A DNA stretch of 64,000 nt from BOG-932 sp965276835 (GCA_965276835.1 OZ255631.1:5828001-5892000), one strand, 5' to 3'. Counted from the first letter of the stretch, positions 34,047-43,315 are shown. A program made the numbers and translations. The notes: a model not told the origin generated them from the sequence alone.

Positions 34047-34325
34047 AACGAACTTCCCAATTTGCGGCCCAAAAACGGCGGAAACACCCCCAGTGGGGCT
34101 GGTCGATTAGTGGAGCAATTAACAAATAAGTCGGAAAATACCGCGACCGCACTTTTGACTCACATGTTATATTCCCGTGAAGAAGTAGGCTTTCAGCGAC
34201 ACTCGATTGAACCGAATGTTCTATCGATCCGAACCGCCCTATTGCGCCTAAGCAAACGACACCCGTATCCCAATAAATCGTTCACACGAGGTAGCTCAGG
34301 ATGAAGTCGTAATTCGCTTGGTAAA

Positions 34326-34435
34326 AGGCGCGATTGGAATGTCACTCGCTCCAGAACATGAATTATGCAATAACGTTTCCTTCGGCGTAACGTCCCTATC
34401 CTCATAGATTGACACTGATTCGATGGGTTCCGGGG
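34326..34435. repeat. 110-bp perfect direct repeat, copy 1
   Basis: All 110 bases (starting AGGCGCGATTGGAATG, ending GATGGGTTCCGGGG) recur without mismatch at 47173-47282, 12.85 kb away and in the same orientation. Here it lies just outside the 3' end of the IS6 transposase pseudogene. No open frame in it looks coding. Confidence 0.9.
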
Positions 34436-34500
34436 GGGTGCTGTCAGTCCAACGGCAACTTGTCTCCGTTTTGGCGGAGCGAGGGCAGGGGGCTTTAGCT

Positions 34501-35195
34501 TCAGGCGGCGAGGGCCTTCCACTCGGCCATTGCGGCTGAGCGGTTTGCCTTAATGTCTGTCGATCGGTGAGATGTCGTTCCTGATTGAAGTGGTTGTGGA
34601 CGGTGCCGTGCACTGAGGCGAATTTCTGGAGTGTCTTCATCCTCCGAAATCTGAGCATGGCTCGCTCTCGTCGGCGGAACGGCTGGTGGGAGTTCTCAAC
34701 CCTGTTGTTGATCCATCGACCGACCTCTTGCCGATCGGCATTTCCGATCTCATTCATCGCCGCCGGATAGGAGCGCAGACCATCGGTTGCGACAGCTTCG
34801 GGCTTGCCATGGCGCCTCATCGCTGCCTTGATGAATTTGAGGGCTGCGGCCTTGTCACGGTCTTACTGGCAAAAGATTCCAGCACTTCACCTTCATGATC
34901 GACCGCGCGCCAGAGATAGTGCATCTCGCCGTTGATCTTCACGTAGACCTCGTCGAGGTGCCAACGCCAGTGGGTGTGTGCCCGGATTCGGTCGACCCGC
35001 TTGCGCCGGATCTCGGCGGCGAACATTGGGCCGAACCGGTTCCACCAAAGCCTGACGGTTTCGTGGCAGATATCGATCCCGCGCTCGGCCAGTAGGTCCT
35101 CGACGTTACGCAGCGAGAGCGGGTATTTAACGTACATCATCACCACGAGGCGGATCACCTCGGGCGAGCTATCGAAGTAATCGTAAGAAGTCGGT
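34501..35195 (-). mobile_element. IS6-family transposase, frameshifted and 5'-truncated
   Basis: On the minus strand the reading starts at EVIRLVVMMYVKYPLSLRNV and has THWRWHLDEVYVKINGEMHY with the first catalytic Asp. It shifts frame at about 34870, then continues RRHGKPEAVATDGLRSY (second Asp) and RVENSHQPFRRRERAMLRF (catalytic Glu). A second frameshift near 34555 is needed to reach the usual end, MAEWKALAA followed by TGA at 34503. The normal length would be about 235 residues. The N-terminus runs into a truncated glycosyltransferase, and no terminal inverted repeats are clear. A dead element. A short fragment of the same type lies near 15.0 kb. Confidence 0.8.
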
Positions 35196-35759
35196 TCTGA
35201 TGACTGGCTTCAGCATACCAAGATTGAAAGACGCAAAAGGGTTTGATGCTTCCAAAAAGCTATCGAAAGTAAGTTGCCATGTTGCTGGACTCGGTTTCCA
35301 AGCAGTCCCAACAATGAGGTCAGCGATAGAATCGTAAAGATACTGGTTGTCAGTCACCATCTGAGCCTGCGACCGTTCTCCTTCGCGGATCAGTGCGGAT
35401 AAACGCGCCGCATCGTACCAATCATCGGCGTCCAAAAGCGCGAGCCACCGTCCACGGGCCAGGGCGATCGCTCGATTCATGCCAACTGACTTGCCGCAGT
35501 TTTCCTTATTTCGGATGGCTCGGATCCGGGAGTCCATCGAAATAAATTTGCAGATTAGACTCCAGGAATTGTCAGTCGATGCATCGTCGACAACAATCAC
35601 TTCAAAGTTGCGTAAAGTCTGGTCGAGCACGCTTTGCAGTGCCCGCCCGAGCGTCGCTTCGGCCTCGAAGGTAGGCACCACGATTGTCACTTCAACGGAG
35701 TCGCTTATTTGCGCGGACGCCGTGAGCCAAAATCCGGCGCGTTCTTCGAGTTCATCCAT
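35169..35759 (-). CDS. Family-2 glycosyltransferase, C-terminally truncated
   Basis: A GT-A glycosyltransferase start: VTIVVPTFEAEATLGRALQS, VIVVDDASTDNSW (nucleotide-binding DD), RGRWLALLDADDWY (the DxD motif, here DADD) and NLGMLKPVIRTDFLR. Family members continue for at least another 80-150 residues after the KPVIRTDFLR segment. Here the frame ends LRLLR-stop at the join with the IS6 transposase remnant. The 196-residue product keeps the donor-binding half but lacks most of the acceptor side, so it is probably inactive. Could once have added sugar to an exopolysaccharide or glycan. Confidence 0.75.
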   Translation of the reverse strand: MDELEERAGFWLTASAQISDSVEVTIVVPTFEAEATLGRALQSVLDQTLRNFEVIVVDDASTDNSWSLICKFISMDSRIRAIRNKENCGKSVGMNRAIALARGRWLALLDADDWYDAARLSALIREGERSQAQMVTDNQYLYDSIADLIVGTAWKPSPATWQLTFDSFLEASNPFASFNLGMLKPVIRTDFLRLLR

Positions 35760-36230
35760 CGAGACCTTCCTTCAGTTTCAGCGTGTCGCATCACATTTTA
35801 GGCGGTATCAATCCAACGCTAACTAATCTCGGTCCAAGTGAATAGTGCAGCTGAGTAATATTTAGGCCGCGTCGCGCGGTCTTACTCAGGCGGTAGTTCG
35901 TAAGGCATGTGCCGCGCAACTTTTCAAGTTCCATCAGCTCTCGCTGTGGCCGTCATTGGCTATTCCGGATTACCCCGTCGGAAAACATCGTTCTGTTTTT
36001 GCCTCAAAAGCGGCGTCCTAACGCATTGAATCTACGATATATTAAGTCGCTTACCCCGGATAAAATTGTAAATTTACTTTGTGTGGATCATGCCATAATC
36101 ATGATTTATTTCGAAATTGAAGCAACCGTTATGATTATTATGAGTTACACTGATGTCCGTTCTGATTAGCTACTTAGGCTAATTTGTCAGCCCTGGCGTT
36201 GAAGCGTTACGGACAATTAATGGAGAGATT
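35760..36230. other. AT-rich intergenic region
   Basis: About 470 bp, visibly richer in A+T toward the right (36020-36180), with no supportable gene. The promoter of the LuxR-type regulator is probably in the right part, but I cannot name its boxes. GGAGAG precedes the regulator ATG. Confidence 0.35.
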
Positions 36231-36935
36231 ATGCTAAACCTTGCGCCAGCCACGCCGATCATGAAAAGCGAGCCTGCTGGCATCTTCCTCTGCAGCTACA
36301 ACAGATTTTCTCGCGAGGGCCTCCGACACATGCTGGACAGCTTTAACTTGGCCATTGTCGGCGAGGCCGGAAGACTGCACGAAGCCCAAATGATTCTGTC
36401 ATCATTGGCGAATGATGTCAGGGTTTTGCTTTTCGAGACGTCAAGTGAACTTGCTGAGGATTTGGCAGCGTTGGCCGCGATCACACAAGATTTTCCGCAT
36501 ATCGCCGCGGTGGTTTTGTCAGGCAGCCCGACTTCTTCGGATTTTAGTTCTGCAATTGCCGCCGGAGCACATGGATATCTGCCAAATGAGATTTCGGCGG
36601 AAGCTCTACAAATATCGCTTCAGCTTATTTTGCTCGGTGAGTCGATCGTGCCGATGTCGATGCTAACACCCCCCTCGTGTCATTTGGTCGGAGAAATGGG
36701 ATGCGAACCCGATAGACTGCGTTCCCCGCTGTCCGGACGTGAAACGCAGATTCTGAAACGGCTGGAAACCGGCCTCCCAAATAAGGTGATTGCTCGAGAC
36801 CTTGAGATGGCAGAGGCCACGGTGAAAGTTCATATCAAGGCGATATTGCGCAAAATTCAAGTCCAAAACCGAACTCAAGCGGCGATTTGGAGTATGAATA
36901 ACCGAGACAAAATCAACCAAGTGGATTATTCGTAA
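36231..36935 (+). CDS. LuxR-family regulator with degenerate receiver domain (copy A)
   Basis: A 234-residue NarL/FixJ-type protein. The C-terminal helix-turn-helix is intact: SPLSGRETQILKRLETGLPN, KVIARDLEMAEATVKVHIKA, ILRKIQVQNRTQAAIW. The N-terminal receiver lacks the acidic pocket (GIFLCSYNRFSREGL where DDHxxxxxGL is usual). It has Glu69 in VRVLLFETSS instead of the phospho-accepting Asp, and no Lys (GYLPNE instead of GYLLKD). It therefore cannot be phosphorylated in the normal way and may be constitutively active or ligand-controlled. A paralogue lies at 51.7-52.4 kb; both sit beside a receiver-PAS gene. Confidence 0.88.
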   Translation: MLNLAPATPIMKSEPAGIFLCSYNRFSREGLRHMLDSFNLAIVGEAGRLHEAQMILSSLANDVRVLLFETSSELAEDLAALAAITQDFPHIAAVVLSGSPTSSDFSSAIAAGAHGYLPNEISAEALQISLQLILLGESIVPMSMLTPPSCHLVGEMGCEPDRLRSPLSGRETQILKRLETGLPNKVIARDLEMAEATVKVHIKAILRKIQVQNRTQAAIWSMNNRDKINQVDYS

Positions 36936-37075
36936 GAGGTCGATCATACTTGCTAGCTACTCAACTTTATCGATAGTTGCGCACTGAAAATACGGTACAA
37001 TGTGAGCCGGTCTTCTTTAACCAGTGGGGCTCCGAGTTATTCGCTGCGGATGTTCGGGTATAGGGGAAGTTCTTG

Positions 37076-37960
37076 ATGACGCGAGTGGTGATTGTTGATG
37101 ATCAGGCGACGAACCGGAAGGTCATGACTATGCTCATGACCAAGGTTGATGCGGCTGCTGACGTCGCTGCATTTGCGGATCCGATTGAGGCACTTGTCTA
37201 TGCGCGGCAGAACACCCCGGACCTGCTGATCACCGATTTTAAAATGCCGTTTATCAATGGCGACGAATTAATCCGTCGTTTCCGAACTTTCCCGAAATGT
37301 CAGACGGTGCCCGCGGTAATGGTAACGGCCGGGCAAGACGTCGATGCGCGACGCTTGGCTTTCGAGGCGGGATCAACAGACTTCCTGACTCTTCCGTCTG
37401 AGAACAATCGATTTTGTGAACGCTCGCGATCGCTTCTGACGCAGCACGCTTCCCTGGAAAGTGAAATTATTGCCGAAGCAGATAGGGCGGCAATAGGCGG
37501 ATATCCTTCCGCGCAAACCAATCTGTTTAACAGTCTGATCGAAAGCATTGGATCACGTCTACTTCGCAAAACCGAAGAGGTGCAACGGCTTCATGCCGAG
37601 ATCGGGAACCTCATTAATATCTCTGGGGCCTCCGTTGTGATCATCGATAATGAACAACGGGTGCGCTGGTTTAGTGGGAACCTCTCCAAGCTATTCGAAA
37701 TTTCCCCAAAATCTGTTGGGCAACGACTCATAACGGTTGCAAGTCGCCTCGACTTAACAAATCTGGAACGACAGATTGACTTGGCTACGTCTAATGGGAC
37801 AGTTGCTCAGACATTTGCGATGGATGCGGACTTAGCCAACGCTTATCGGATTTCGATCCTGCCGAATACAGCCGGCCGCGACGGCGTAGGGGCTACTATC
37901 ACATTCGCCAAAATGACTTCGCAGCATGCCGGTATTCCACGTGGAGTGCGTTTTCACTGA
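37076..37960 (+). CDS. Response-regulator receiver with PAS domain (copy A)
   Basis: A 294-residue protein. The receiver has VVIVDDQATNRKVM (acidic pair), LLITDFKMPFING (phospho-Asp) and VPAVMVTAGQD (switch Thr). The conserved Lys is replaced, since FLTLPSEN stands where FLxKP is expected. A helical linker (LFNSLIESIGSRLLRKTEEV) leads to a PAS domain (SGASVVIIDNEQRVRWFSGN, FEISPKSVGQRL) like those in CheB/CheR-type sensors. No kinase or output domain follows. It lies 140 bp after the LuxR-like regulator in the same direction; the paralogous pair at 50.7-52.4 kb has the same two genes, so they probably act together. Start taken at ATG after GGGGAAG. Confidence 0.85.
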   Translation: MTRVVIVDDQATNRKVMTMLMTKVDAAADVAAFADPIEALVYARQNTPDLLITDFKMPFINGDELIRRFRTFPKCQTVPAVMVTAGQDVDARRLAFEAGSTDFLTLPSENNRFCERSRSLLTQHASLESEIIAEADRAAIGGYPSAQTNLFNSLIESIGSRLLRKTEEVQRLHAEIGNLINISGASVVIIDNEQRVRWFSGNLSKLFEISPKSVGQRLITVASRLDLTNLERQIDLATSNGTVAQTFAMDADLANAYRISILPNTAGRDGVGATITFAKMTSQHAGIPRGVRFH

Positions 37961-38233
37961 CGCGGAACTTCGGCAGGCGACATCTTCTAAATACCGCACC
38001 GTCAACGTCAGCAATTTTCCGAAATCCATACCCTGGAGCTCAGGAATAATTGATTAACTGCGTTTTGATTCATCGCAATTGCGCATTGTCGGGCCATTTC
38101 GTGAGTGGGTCGCCACTCGCAATTTTGGCTGACAGAGCCCAAGCGTTTTGTGCGACAAGCACGCGGTGCAGCGAGGCATCTTCGCCACACTGGACGCCGA
38201 GCACTCATCGGTCCAAGTTTGCCAGTGATCAGG

Positions 38234-38426
38234 ATGCGACGACGATTTGTGGCGCTTGTCGATCCCAACGGAAATCCCTATGCGCTCCGATTATTGTCGA
38301 GTTTTTAGACTTTTCTTACATCGTATCGGACTCCGAGTTCGAATTCGCGCAATTAAGATCGCGATCGCCGATGGGTTGCTCGATCCAAATCAAATTGGAG
38401 TGGTCCACGCTCGTATGGGCGGTTGA
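38234..38426 (+). pseudogene. Decayed copy of a 67-residue small protein
   Basis: The first part reads MRRRFVALVDPNGNPYA, then the match shifts frame to APIIVEFLDFSYIVSDSEFE, then shifts again to AIKIAIADGLLDPNQIGVVH. These three pieces line up end to end with the intact small protein encoded at 53864-54067. Two single-base-type frameshifts make it non-functional. Both copies lie downstream of a LuxR/receiver-PAS module, so the segment was duplicated as a block. Bases 37961-38233 hold nothing else. Confidence 0.75.
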
Positions 38427-38443
38427 AGGACCGTTCCGATTCG

Positions 38444-38803
38444 ATGCCAGAGCCTGCGTGGATGAGAAAAGCGGCACTGGCCGCCCGTACATTACATGCG
38501 ACAACTTTGGGTCAGGTCAGTGCTAGGCATTCTGTTTATGTAGTCCTGCTTTATAATCCCGCGCGGCGGGACCCGTGGGGTCTCTACGTAGGACAGACCG
38601 CGCGCGATCCTGACTGGCGGTTCGACCAACATAAAAGCGGGTACAAGGCGAGCAGCGCCGCCAAGCGCTTCGGCGTGCGCTTGCTGCCAGAACTCACGAG
38701 ACACCTAAATCCATTGAGACAATGGGAGTCGCTTGAGCTCGAAACGGCGTTGGCCGACGTTTTTCGCGCTGTTAGCATCTCGTGGGTTGAGGGAGGTCAC
38801 TAG
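38444..38803 (+). CDS. GIY-YIG-like nuclease-domain protein
   Basis: About 119 residues. The domain starts SVYVVLLYNPARRDPWGLYV, with VYVV and GLYVGQT in place of GIY and YIG, then ERF-like DWRFDQHKSGYKAS (the family has xxRxxxHxxG), RRFGVRLLPEL and LEAALA-like LELETALADVF, ending EGGH. This is the short, stand-alone GIY-YIG group found in many bacteria, whose role is unknown; some relatives cut DNA. Start uncertain between ATG 38444 and 38462. No partner gene identifies a defence or repair system. Confidence 0.65.
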   Translation: MPEPAWMRKAALAARTLHATTLGQVSARHSVYVVLLYNPARRDPWGLYVGQTARDPDWRFDQHKSGYKASSAAKRFGVRLLPELTRHLNPLRQWESLELETALADVFRAVSISWVEGGH

Positions 38804-38832
38804 TTTCGCGAGGGCGGTTCCGAAGCTATTTT

Positions 38833-40431
38833 ATGCGTAGCCGGAACGGCGGTGAACATAGCACTGTTACGCTCCAGTTGCGCCAGGCTCATCGACGACA
38901 AATTCGTCCGGCGGCCCAAGAGCCAGGAGTTGCAGAAATCCTAACAACTGCTTTGACTAACGAGAAGGCAAACTGGATATCGAGAGGCGCCGGCGAATCC
39001 CCTGTAATGATGTCAGCTTTACTATTTGCTAGTTTTGCACTCTTGGTTTTGGGCGCCATCGGACCGCTATCACTAATTTTCGCGCATGTCAGCGCCGATT
39101 ACGGTGAAGGCTGGAATGCCTATTGGACCGCGGCAGCAATGCAGGCGCCCGCGGCACTCTACTCTCGGTCGCACATCCTAATCGTGAACAACTACCCGCC
39201 TTTGTCATTTTACGCGAACGGTCTAGTCGGCCGCATAATCGGCGACTATCTTGCCGCCGGCCGTCTTGTGGCGCTGGCAAGCTTGCTTAGCGTCGCAGGT
39301 TTGACCGGGTGGATCGTCTTCCGTTTAAGCCGCTCGGCGACCTGGAGCCTTGTTTCCTCCCTCCTCATCCTCCTGTACTCAATTTACCCTTTCGGCCAGT
39401 TTTTTGCAGTAAACAATCCGCAATGGCTTGGTCAGGCGATCATGCTTGCAAGCATCGTTCCACTCATCGGTTCGGAGCGCGGAAGTTGCGGTTTGCGAGC
39501 CTGTAATTTTTCGGCCGCCTGCGTCGTAATTGGGCTGCTGACAAAACAGAACCAGTTCGCTCTGCCGCTCGCGATCGCGTCCTGGCTCTATGCCCGCGAT
39601 AGACAACTATTTGTGACTTGGTGGACAGCGGTAATCGGCTTCACAGCAATGGCTTGTCTCACGCTCGATCTGATTTACGGATCGCAGATTTTCGTCGAAA
39701 TTTGTGGTTTCAGCCGCACTTACACACTGAAATATTTCCTGAAAGGCCTGCCGAAACTTGCCTGTCTCATCCCATTTTGGGTCGTTGGTCTCATCGGTTT
39801 GCGGCAATTATCGTTGGATGCGCGTTGGTCTTTGATCGCAATTTACGCGGGGCTGGGTACTGTGCTGAGCGCGCTACAACACCTTGGGGCCGGCGTAGGA
39901 GAGAACGCAGATTACGACGCACTGATAGGCTGCACGATCCTGGCATGCTCGCTGCTTGGCTCAGCTGCCACTCGCGGCTGTACCCGTGTGTTCGACCGCC
40001 GACGTCGCGCGGCCGCACTCAGCCTCCTTCTTTTTCCGATCCTGATTACCGCCCCGAACCCATTGGCGGAATCACTCCATGATATCCGCGATATCAACGG
40101 CATGACGGCGCAATGGTCGGCGATGATTACTGATGTTCGAAACGCGCCCGGCCCAGTTCTGTGCGAAGTGCTGGCAGTGTGCTTTTGGGCCGGCAAACCG
40201 ATGACACTCGACTTCTTCGCTTATGGACAAAAGCTTCGGACCGGGACTGATTCCGCGCCGCTAAGCGCGTACGTCGCCCGGAAATCCGCTGCGTTAATAA
40301 TTCGCGATCGCCATTTCGACCAGCATAGCGGCGAGGCACGTTTGCCCCAGCCGTTGCCACGTCTCATTGACGAAAATTATAAGCCCGTCCGGAGTGCATC
40401 CACAGATATTCAAGAGCTTTCTCCCCGATGA
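38833..40431 (+). CDS. Multi-pass membrane glycosyltransferase (GT39/ArnT-like)
   Basis: A polytopic membrane protein of up to 532 residues with about ten hydrophobic segments. The first (ALLFASFALLVLGAIGPLSL) is followed by ADYGEGWNAYWTAAAM; an acidic residue in the first periplasmic loop is the catalytic site in GT39/GT83 lipid-linked sugar transferases (DEGxxx). PPLSFYANGLVG and NNPQWLGQAIML follow in the expected order. The C-terminal 100 residues are soluble. It would transfer a sugar from a polyprenyl carrier to a lipid or polymer. The first 58 residues are hydrophilic, so ATG 39007 is an alternative start. Confidence 0.7.
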   Translation: MRSRNGGEHSTVTLQLRQAHRRQIRPAAQEPGVAEILTTALTNEKANWISRGAGESPVMMSALLFASFALLVLGAIGPLSLIFAHVSADYGEGWNAYWTAAAMQAPAALYSRSHILIVNNYPPLSFYANGLVGRIIGDYLAAGRLVALASLLSVAGLTGWIVFRLSRSATWSLVSSLLILLYSIYPFGQFFAVNNPQWLGQAIMLASIVPLIGSERGSCGLRACNFSAACVVIGLLTKQNQFALPLAIASWLYARDRQLFVTWWTAVIGFTAMACLTLDLIYGSQIFVEICGFSRTYTLKYFLKGLPKLACLIPFWVVGLIGLRQLSLDARWSLIAIYAGLGTVLSALQHLGAGVGENADYDALIGCTILACSLLGSAATRGCTRVFDRRRRAAALSLLLFPILITAPNPLAESLHDIRDINGMTAQWSAMITDVRNAPGPVLCEVLAVCFWAGKPMTLDFFAYGQKLRTGTDSAPLSAYVARKSAALIIRDRHFDQHSGEARLPQPLPRLIDENYKPVRSASTDIQELSPR

Positions 40432-40715
40432 TGCGAGTTGGGCGAATTAATCCCTAAAGTGGGCTCGGACGGGTAACTCGCAGTTCGGGAAGACGAGAAG
40501 ACGATGGGTTTGGTAGAGCCCTTACCCACGTATGATTTTGCCCTTCGCCCAAACAAGCAGGCCAAGACAGCCCCTAAATTCGCGGAGGTCAGTTGGTGCG
40601 GACAAACAATGGTGGTCACGTTCGGACGCACCTTGCATCTTATCAGGTGCGGCAAGCGCGCGCAGTTAAGGAAGCAGCTATAGGAATTTTAAGGTCTGGG
40701 GTTATCTTGTTAAGT

Positions 40716-40741
40716 GGGTGCCGGAGCTGACACCGGCACCC
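40716..40741 (+). terminator. Strong stem-loop GGGTGCCGG / CCGGCACCC
   Basis: Nine perfect base pairs (40716-40724 with 40733-40741) around an 8-base loop, 285 bp after the membrane glycosyltransferase. It is followed by TCCCTTAAA rather than a T-run. Could terminate or process the upstream transcript. Confidence 0.45.
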
Positions 40742-41592
40742 TCCCTTAAACTAGCTCGGCCCAATCGTGGATGCCGGGCTTTTTTGGCCATGACCCGAAC
40801 TTCGGCTAACAGTCTATTGCGACATCTGGGAACGTCCAGGCAAAAGTCGGCAATTCCGCCTTTATTTCGCAACATGTTGCAATTCCGCATCGCCACTAGC
40901 AGAGCGACTATCTACGATCTGATGCTGACACGGCGGCCATACGGTCAAGATGGGTCACGAACAACTGGGGTGCACAGTGCCTTACGAGGTGATCCAGAGG
41001 ACGCTCCAGAGGCAGAATTCTTGACGTTTCACATTGGCCTAGCTGCGCCGGCTAGAGCGAAAATCGCCTTCGCTCTCCCATATTGTTCGCGAATTACCAT
41101 TCTTACGCCCAACATCCTGGCCGGCGCGGTCGGCGCCAACGCCCGAGCAAGCGGCTAGCGCACTCGCGAAACCGAATTTCATACGCTCTTTCAGTTCGCT
41201 CAGAAGCGTGTTGAGCATATCTAACTCGACAGATAAATCGGCTGGCGTGTCATCTATAAAAACGCACGCGCTATTCGACGGCCTCATCGCTCAGTCCTCA
41301 TTTCAATTCGTCGCGGAATTATATTGCAGGTGCGAAGAAAGTCGAGTCATACGAACTACCTATTGTGGAGTAGCCCGCATTGTAGGTTGACGGGTCCACC
41401 GATTGCCCTGTCATTGAGAGCTTTCCCAATTACAATTTAGACGATCTCCGAGAGCTTTGCGGCGCATAAACTTGTTCCGGAAATGTAGTTGGTGACGTCA
41501 CTTGAGCGCCGCGACTATCGAAGCAAGGGACCACCGAAAATATTGTACGTACGGCTCAATAAGATTATTCTATAAGATTATTGATTTGAGGA
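40742..41592. other. Long region without supportable gene
   Basis: Open frames of 60-146 codons exist on both strands, but none shows a family motif, a credible ribosome site or coding-like composition. Treated as non-coding or fully decayed DNA. Confidence 0.4.
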
Positions 41593-41820
41593 TTGAATGG
41601 ATCGAATGTTGACCCCCGCCGACGTCTCGCAAAGGCACAGGAGTGCGAAGAGCTTTGCGCAAAGGTAAGCTTTGACGGTGGTAGCGATTCAATGCTCGAA
41701 GCCGCCACGATATGGCGCCGATTGGCGACTGGCGAGTTTAGGCCAAGAACCAAATCCGCAGCGCCGGGTTCTTCTTCTGCAGAGGAAGAAGTGGCGTCGG
41801 CGGATGAGCAACGAGATTAA
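41593..41820 (+). CDS. Small protein of unknown function
   Basis: About 75 residues from a possible TTG start. It contains RRRLAKAQECEELCAKVSFD and MLEAATIWRRLATGEF, a two-helix layout like the other small proteins in the window (ECRAKALELRG at 60.6 kb). The low-complexity acidic tail (SSSAEEEVASADEQRD) is unusual. It overlaps the start of the next small gene by 17 bp. The start codon is uncertain and the assignment rests on resemblance to the neighbours. Confidence 0.4.
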   Translation: MNGSNVDPRRRLAKAQECEELCAKVSFDGGSDSMLEAATIWRRLATGEFRPRTKSAAPGSSSAEEEVASADEQRD

Positions 41821-41988
41821 CATATTGACGCAACGGGCTCAGCGGTTTCGTAGGCTCGCTTCGACTATTACCGACGCACGCGCGTCACAGGTTTACTCGA
41901 TATCGCCGCCGAGCTAGATCGCCGCGTTGGGATTCTTTCTGAGAGCCGGCGCGTTTCTGCTGCAAACAATGGCGAAGGCGAGAAGTAA
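41804..41988 (+). pseudogene. Small ITDxRAxxxLLDIA-type protein, frameshifted
   Basis: From ATG 41804: INILTQRAQRFRRLASTITD, ARASQV, then the frame breaks at about 41890. Another frame continues LDIAAELDRRVGILSESRRV and ends SAANNGEGEK-TAA at 41988. Joined, this gives about 61 residues in the pattern of small alphaproteobacterial proteins (RAxExRxLAxxITDPRAxxxLLxIAAEYDR). The overall length, 185 bp, is not a multiple of three, confirming the shift. Confidence 0.55.
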
Positions 41989-42041
41989 CTTCTGCCAGTG
42001 AAATCAGATCAGCGGTGTTTACACTCATGAGGACGAGCTAA

Positions 42042-42314
42042 TTGGCTTTCCTCGCTGCAAACGCTTTTAACAAGGGGATCGAACATGTGCGCAAATGTCC
42101 GTCTGAAATGCAGAAGCTGGCGCACAAACGCTTCGAGATGACCTTCCGTCGTCCAGGGTACTGGCGTGACAAGGCGGCGTCAGCGCGTGAAGACGCAAGG
42201 AAGGTCAATACGGGTGTCGAGAGGATGAGGCTGCTTGAGATAGCTAATGTCTACGACAGTGCTGCGAGGTCTGCGGTTAAGCGATATCCAAGCAGACGCA
42301 AAACCGCCGATTGA
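42042..42314 (+). CDS. Small YWRxKA-type protein of unknown function
   Basis: Up to 90 residues. The conserved-looking part is RRPGYWRDKAASAREDARKV followed by ERMRLLEIANVYDSAARSAV, the same plan as the protein at 23.06 kb (W-R-x-x-A, short linker, helix with IAxxYDxxA). The true start is unclear: TTG 42042, ATG 42108 or ATG 42138 all fit. Third of three small genes in a row on this strand. Function unknown. Bases 42315-42458 are non-coding. Confidence 0.5.
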   Translation: MAFLAANAFNKGIEHVRKCPSEMQKLAHKRFEMTFRRPGYWRDKAASAREDARKVNTGVERMRLLEIANVYDSAARSAVKRYPSRRKTAD

Positions 42315-42458
42315 TCGCAGCAAGGGACGATGCGCAGGCGTGCAATCTTCAGGCTATTCGCAAAATAGCCGTTAATGCCACTAAGTCTAGCGTATTATGC
42401 GGCGCGATCCTGTCATTTATGCAGCAGGGTATCTGTTAAATACTTGGGTAGTCGATCG

Positions 42459-42740
42459 TTAGCCTTTGCTTTCTAGAGATTTTCCGCATTTGGCGTTCAG
42501 CACGTCGAATAGGTCGATGCCATCGAACTTGAAAGCACCCGGATTAACACGGGCGCCGGGAATATGGAGATTAGTGACTGTCCCGAAACTCACCGGTTTT
42601 CCATTCTGGTGCTCAGTCCAAGTTCCATCTGGCTCCACTTGCCATTCGGAGCAGGTGATATTGTTGGGTGGAACGGTGTCAGCATGTGCTGACATATTCC
42701 ATAAAATCACCAGTCCGCTGAATAGTGCGAACCACATCAT
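42459..42740 (-). CDS. Small exported protein of unknown function
   Basis: About 93 residues from ATG 42740, preceded by GGTGGGAAAG. The signal peptide is MMWFALFSGLVILWNMSAHA. The mature part is rich in Asn/Gly with two cysteines (NITCSEWQVEPDGTWTEHQN and VLNAKCGKSL) that could form a disulfide. Repeated aromatic residues suggest a small beta-rich periplasmic domain. I do not recognise the family. It lies on the same strand as the secreted low-complexity protein at 42.9-43.3 kb but is separated from it by about 170 bp containing a UUCG hairpin. Confidence 0.6.
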   Translation of the reverse strand: MMWFALFSGLVILWNMSAHADTVPPNNITCSEWQVEPDGTWTEHQNGKPVSFGTVTNLHIPGARVNPGAFKFDGIDLFDVLNAKCGKSLESKG

Positions 42741-42872
42741 CTTTCCCACCGTGTCACACACTAGCTGACTGAGCATTTCGCTTTGAGGACTGCCGCCAAG
42801 TTGACCTGCGGCCCGGTCTACCCAGCCAAGCCGGAAGCCGCTGCTCTACGGCAGGGCGGACTGCCCCGCCCT

Positions 42873-42888
42873 TTCGGCTTCGGCCGAA
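42873..42888. terminator. UUCG-tetraloop hairpin
   Basis: TTCGGC-TTCG-GCCGAA is a perfect 6-bp stem closed by C(UUCG)G, an exceptionally stable RNA fold. On the plus strand a short T-run (GCTTTTTG) follows after about 10 bases. A second inverted repeat (GGGCGG ... CCGCCC) lies just to the left. Marks the end of one of the flanking minus-strand transcripts or a plus-strand transcript. Confidence 0.5.
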
Positions 42889-42912
42889 GAACGGAGCTTT
42901 TTGCTTTAGCGC

Positions 42913-43254
42913 TTAGTGCGCGCCCCCGCCATTTGTTTGAGTGTTATCGCCAGGCTCCCCCGGCCCTGTCTCCCCAGTCCCCTTAGAATTCGCGTGGGCC
43001 ATAGCGCCCTTCGATGACGGCGTATCCGTCGGTGCTGCGCCACGCGACATGGACGCGCCGTTATTCATGGCGCCCGGTGATGCCATTCTGTCCTTATGCA
43101 TGCCGCTCCGCGTTGAACCATTCGTTCCAGTCGTCGACGTGCCGGCCGAGGACGGGTTGCTGTTATCATTATCTGGATTGTTAGCGCTCGACTGCGCAAA
43201 CGTGGGCGCGGCTGCCAGAGCGAAAATCGTTGCTGCCGTGATCGAAAATTTCAT
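42913..43254 (-). CDS. Secreted low-complexity protein under stress control
   Basis: A 113-residue exported protein: signal peptide MKFSITAATIFALAAAPTFA, then a disordered mature region rich in Asn, Ser, Thr and Gly (NPDNDNSNPSSAGTSTTGTN) with Met-Asn-Asn-Gly elements. GGAG stands before the ATG pair 43257/43254. An EcfG promoter lies 34 bp upstream. A paralogue with the same plan (MKF signal, AQ cleavage, Ser/Gly-rich tail, MNNGSMGQ) lies at 44.7-45.1 kb. The function is unknown; an extracytoplasmic protectant is possible. Confidence 0.7.
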   Translation of the reverse strand: MKFSITAATIFALAAAPTFAQSSANNPDNDNSNPSSAGTSTTGTNGSTRSGMHKDRMASPGAMNNGASMSRGAAPTDTPSSKGAMAHANSKGTGETGPGEPGDNTQTNGGGAH

Positions 43255-43290
43255 CATCTGCTCCTGGTTCATCGTTACTTGGGAAATGGC

Positions 43291-43315
43291 AACGGCAGGG
43301 CAGCGATCGAGTTCC
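43291..43315 (-). promoter_or_regulatory. EcfG-type promoter of the secreted low-complexity gene
   Basis: Minus strand GGAAC (43315-43311), 16 bp, CGTT (43294-43291): an exact match to the general-stress consensus, with the -10 box 34 bp before ATG 43257. Confidence 0.7.

Noticed and set aside
40718..41158. Plus-strand frame of 146 codons
   Set aside because: It begins inside a strong stem-loop, has no ribosome site or family features, and its composition is not coding-like.
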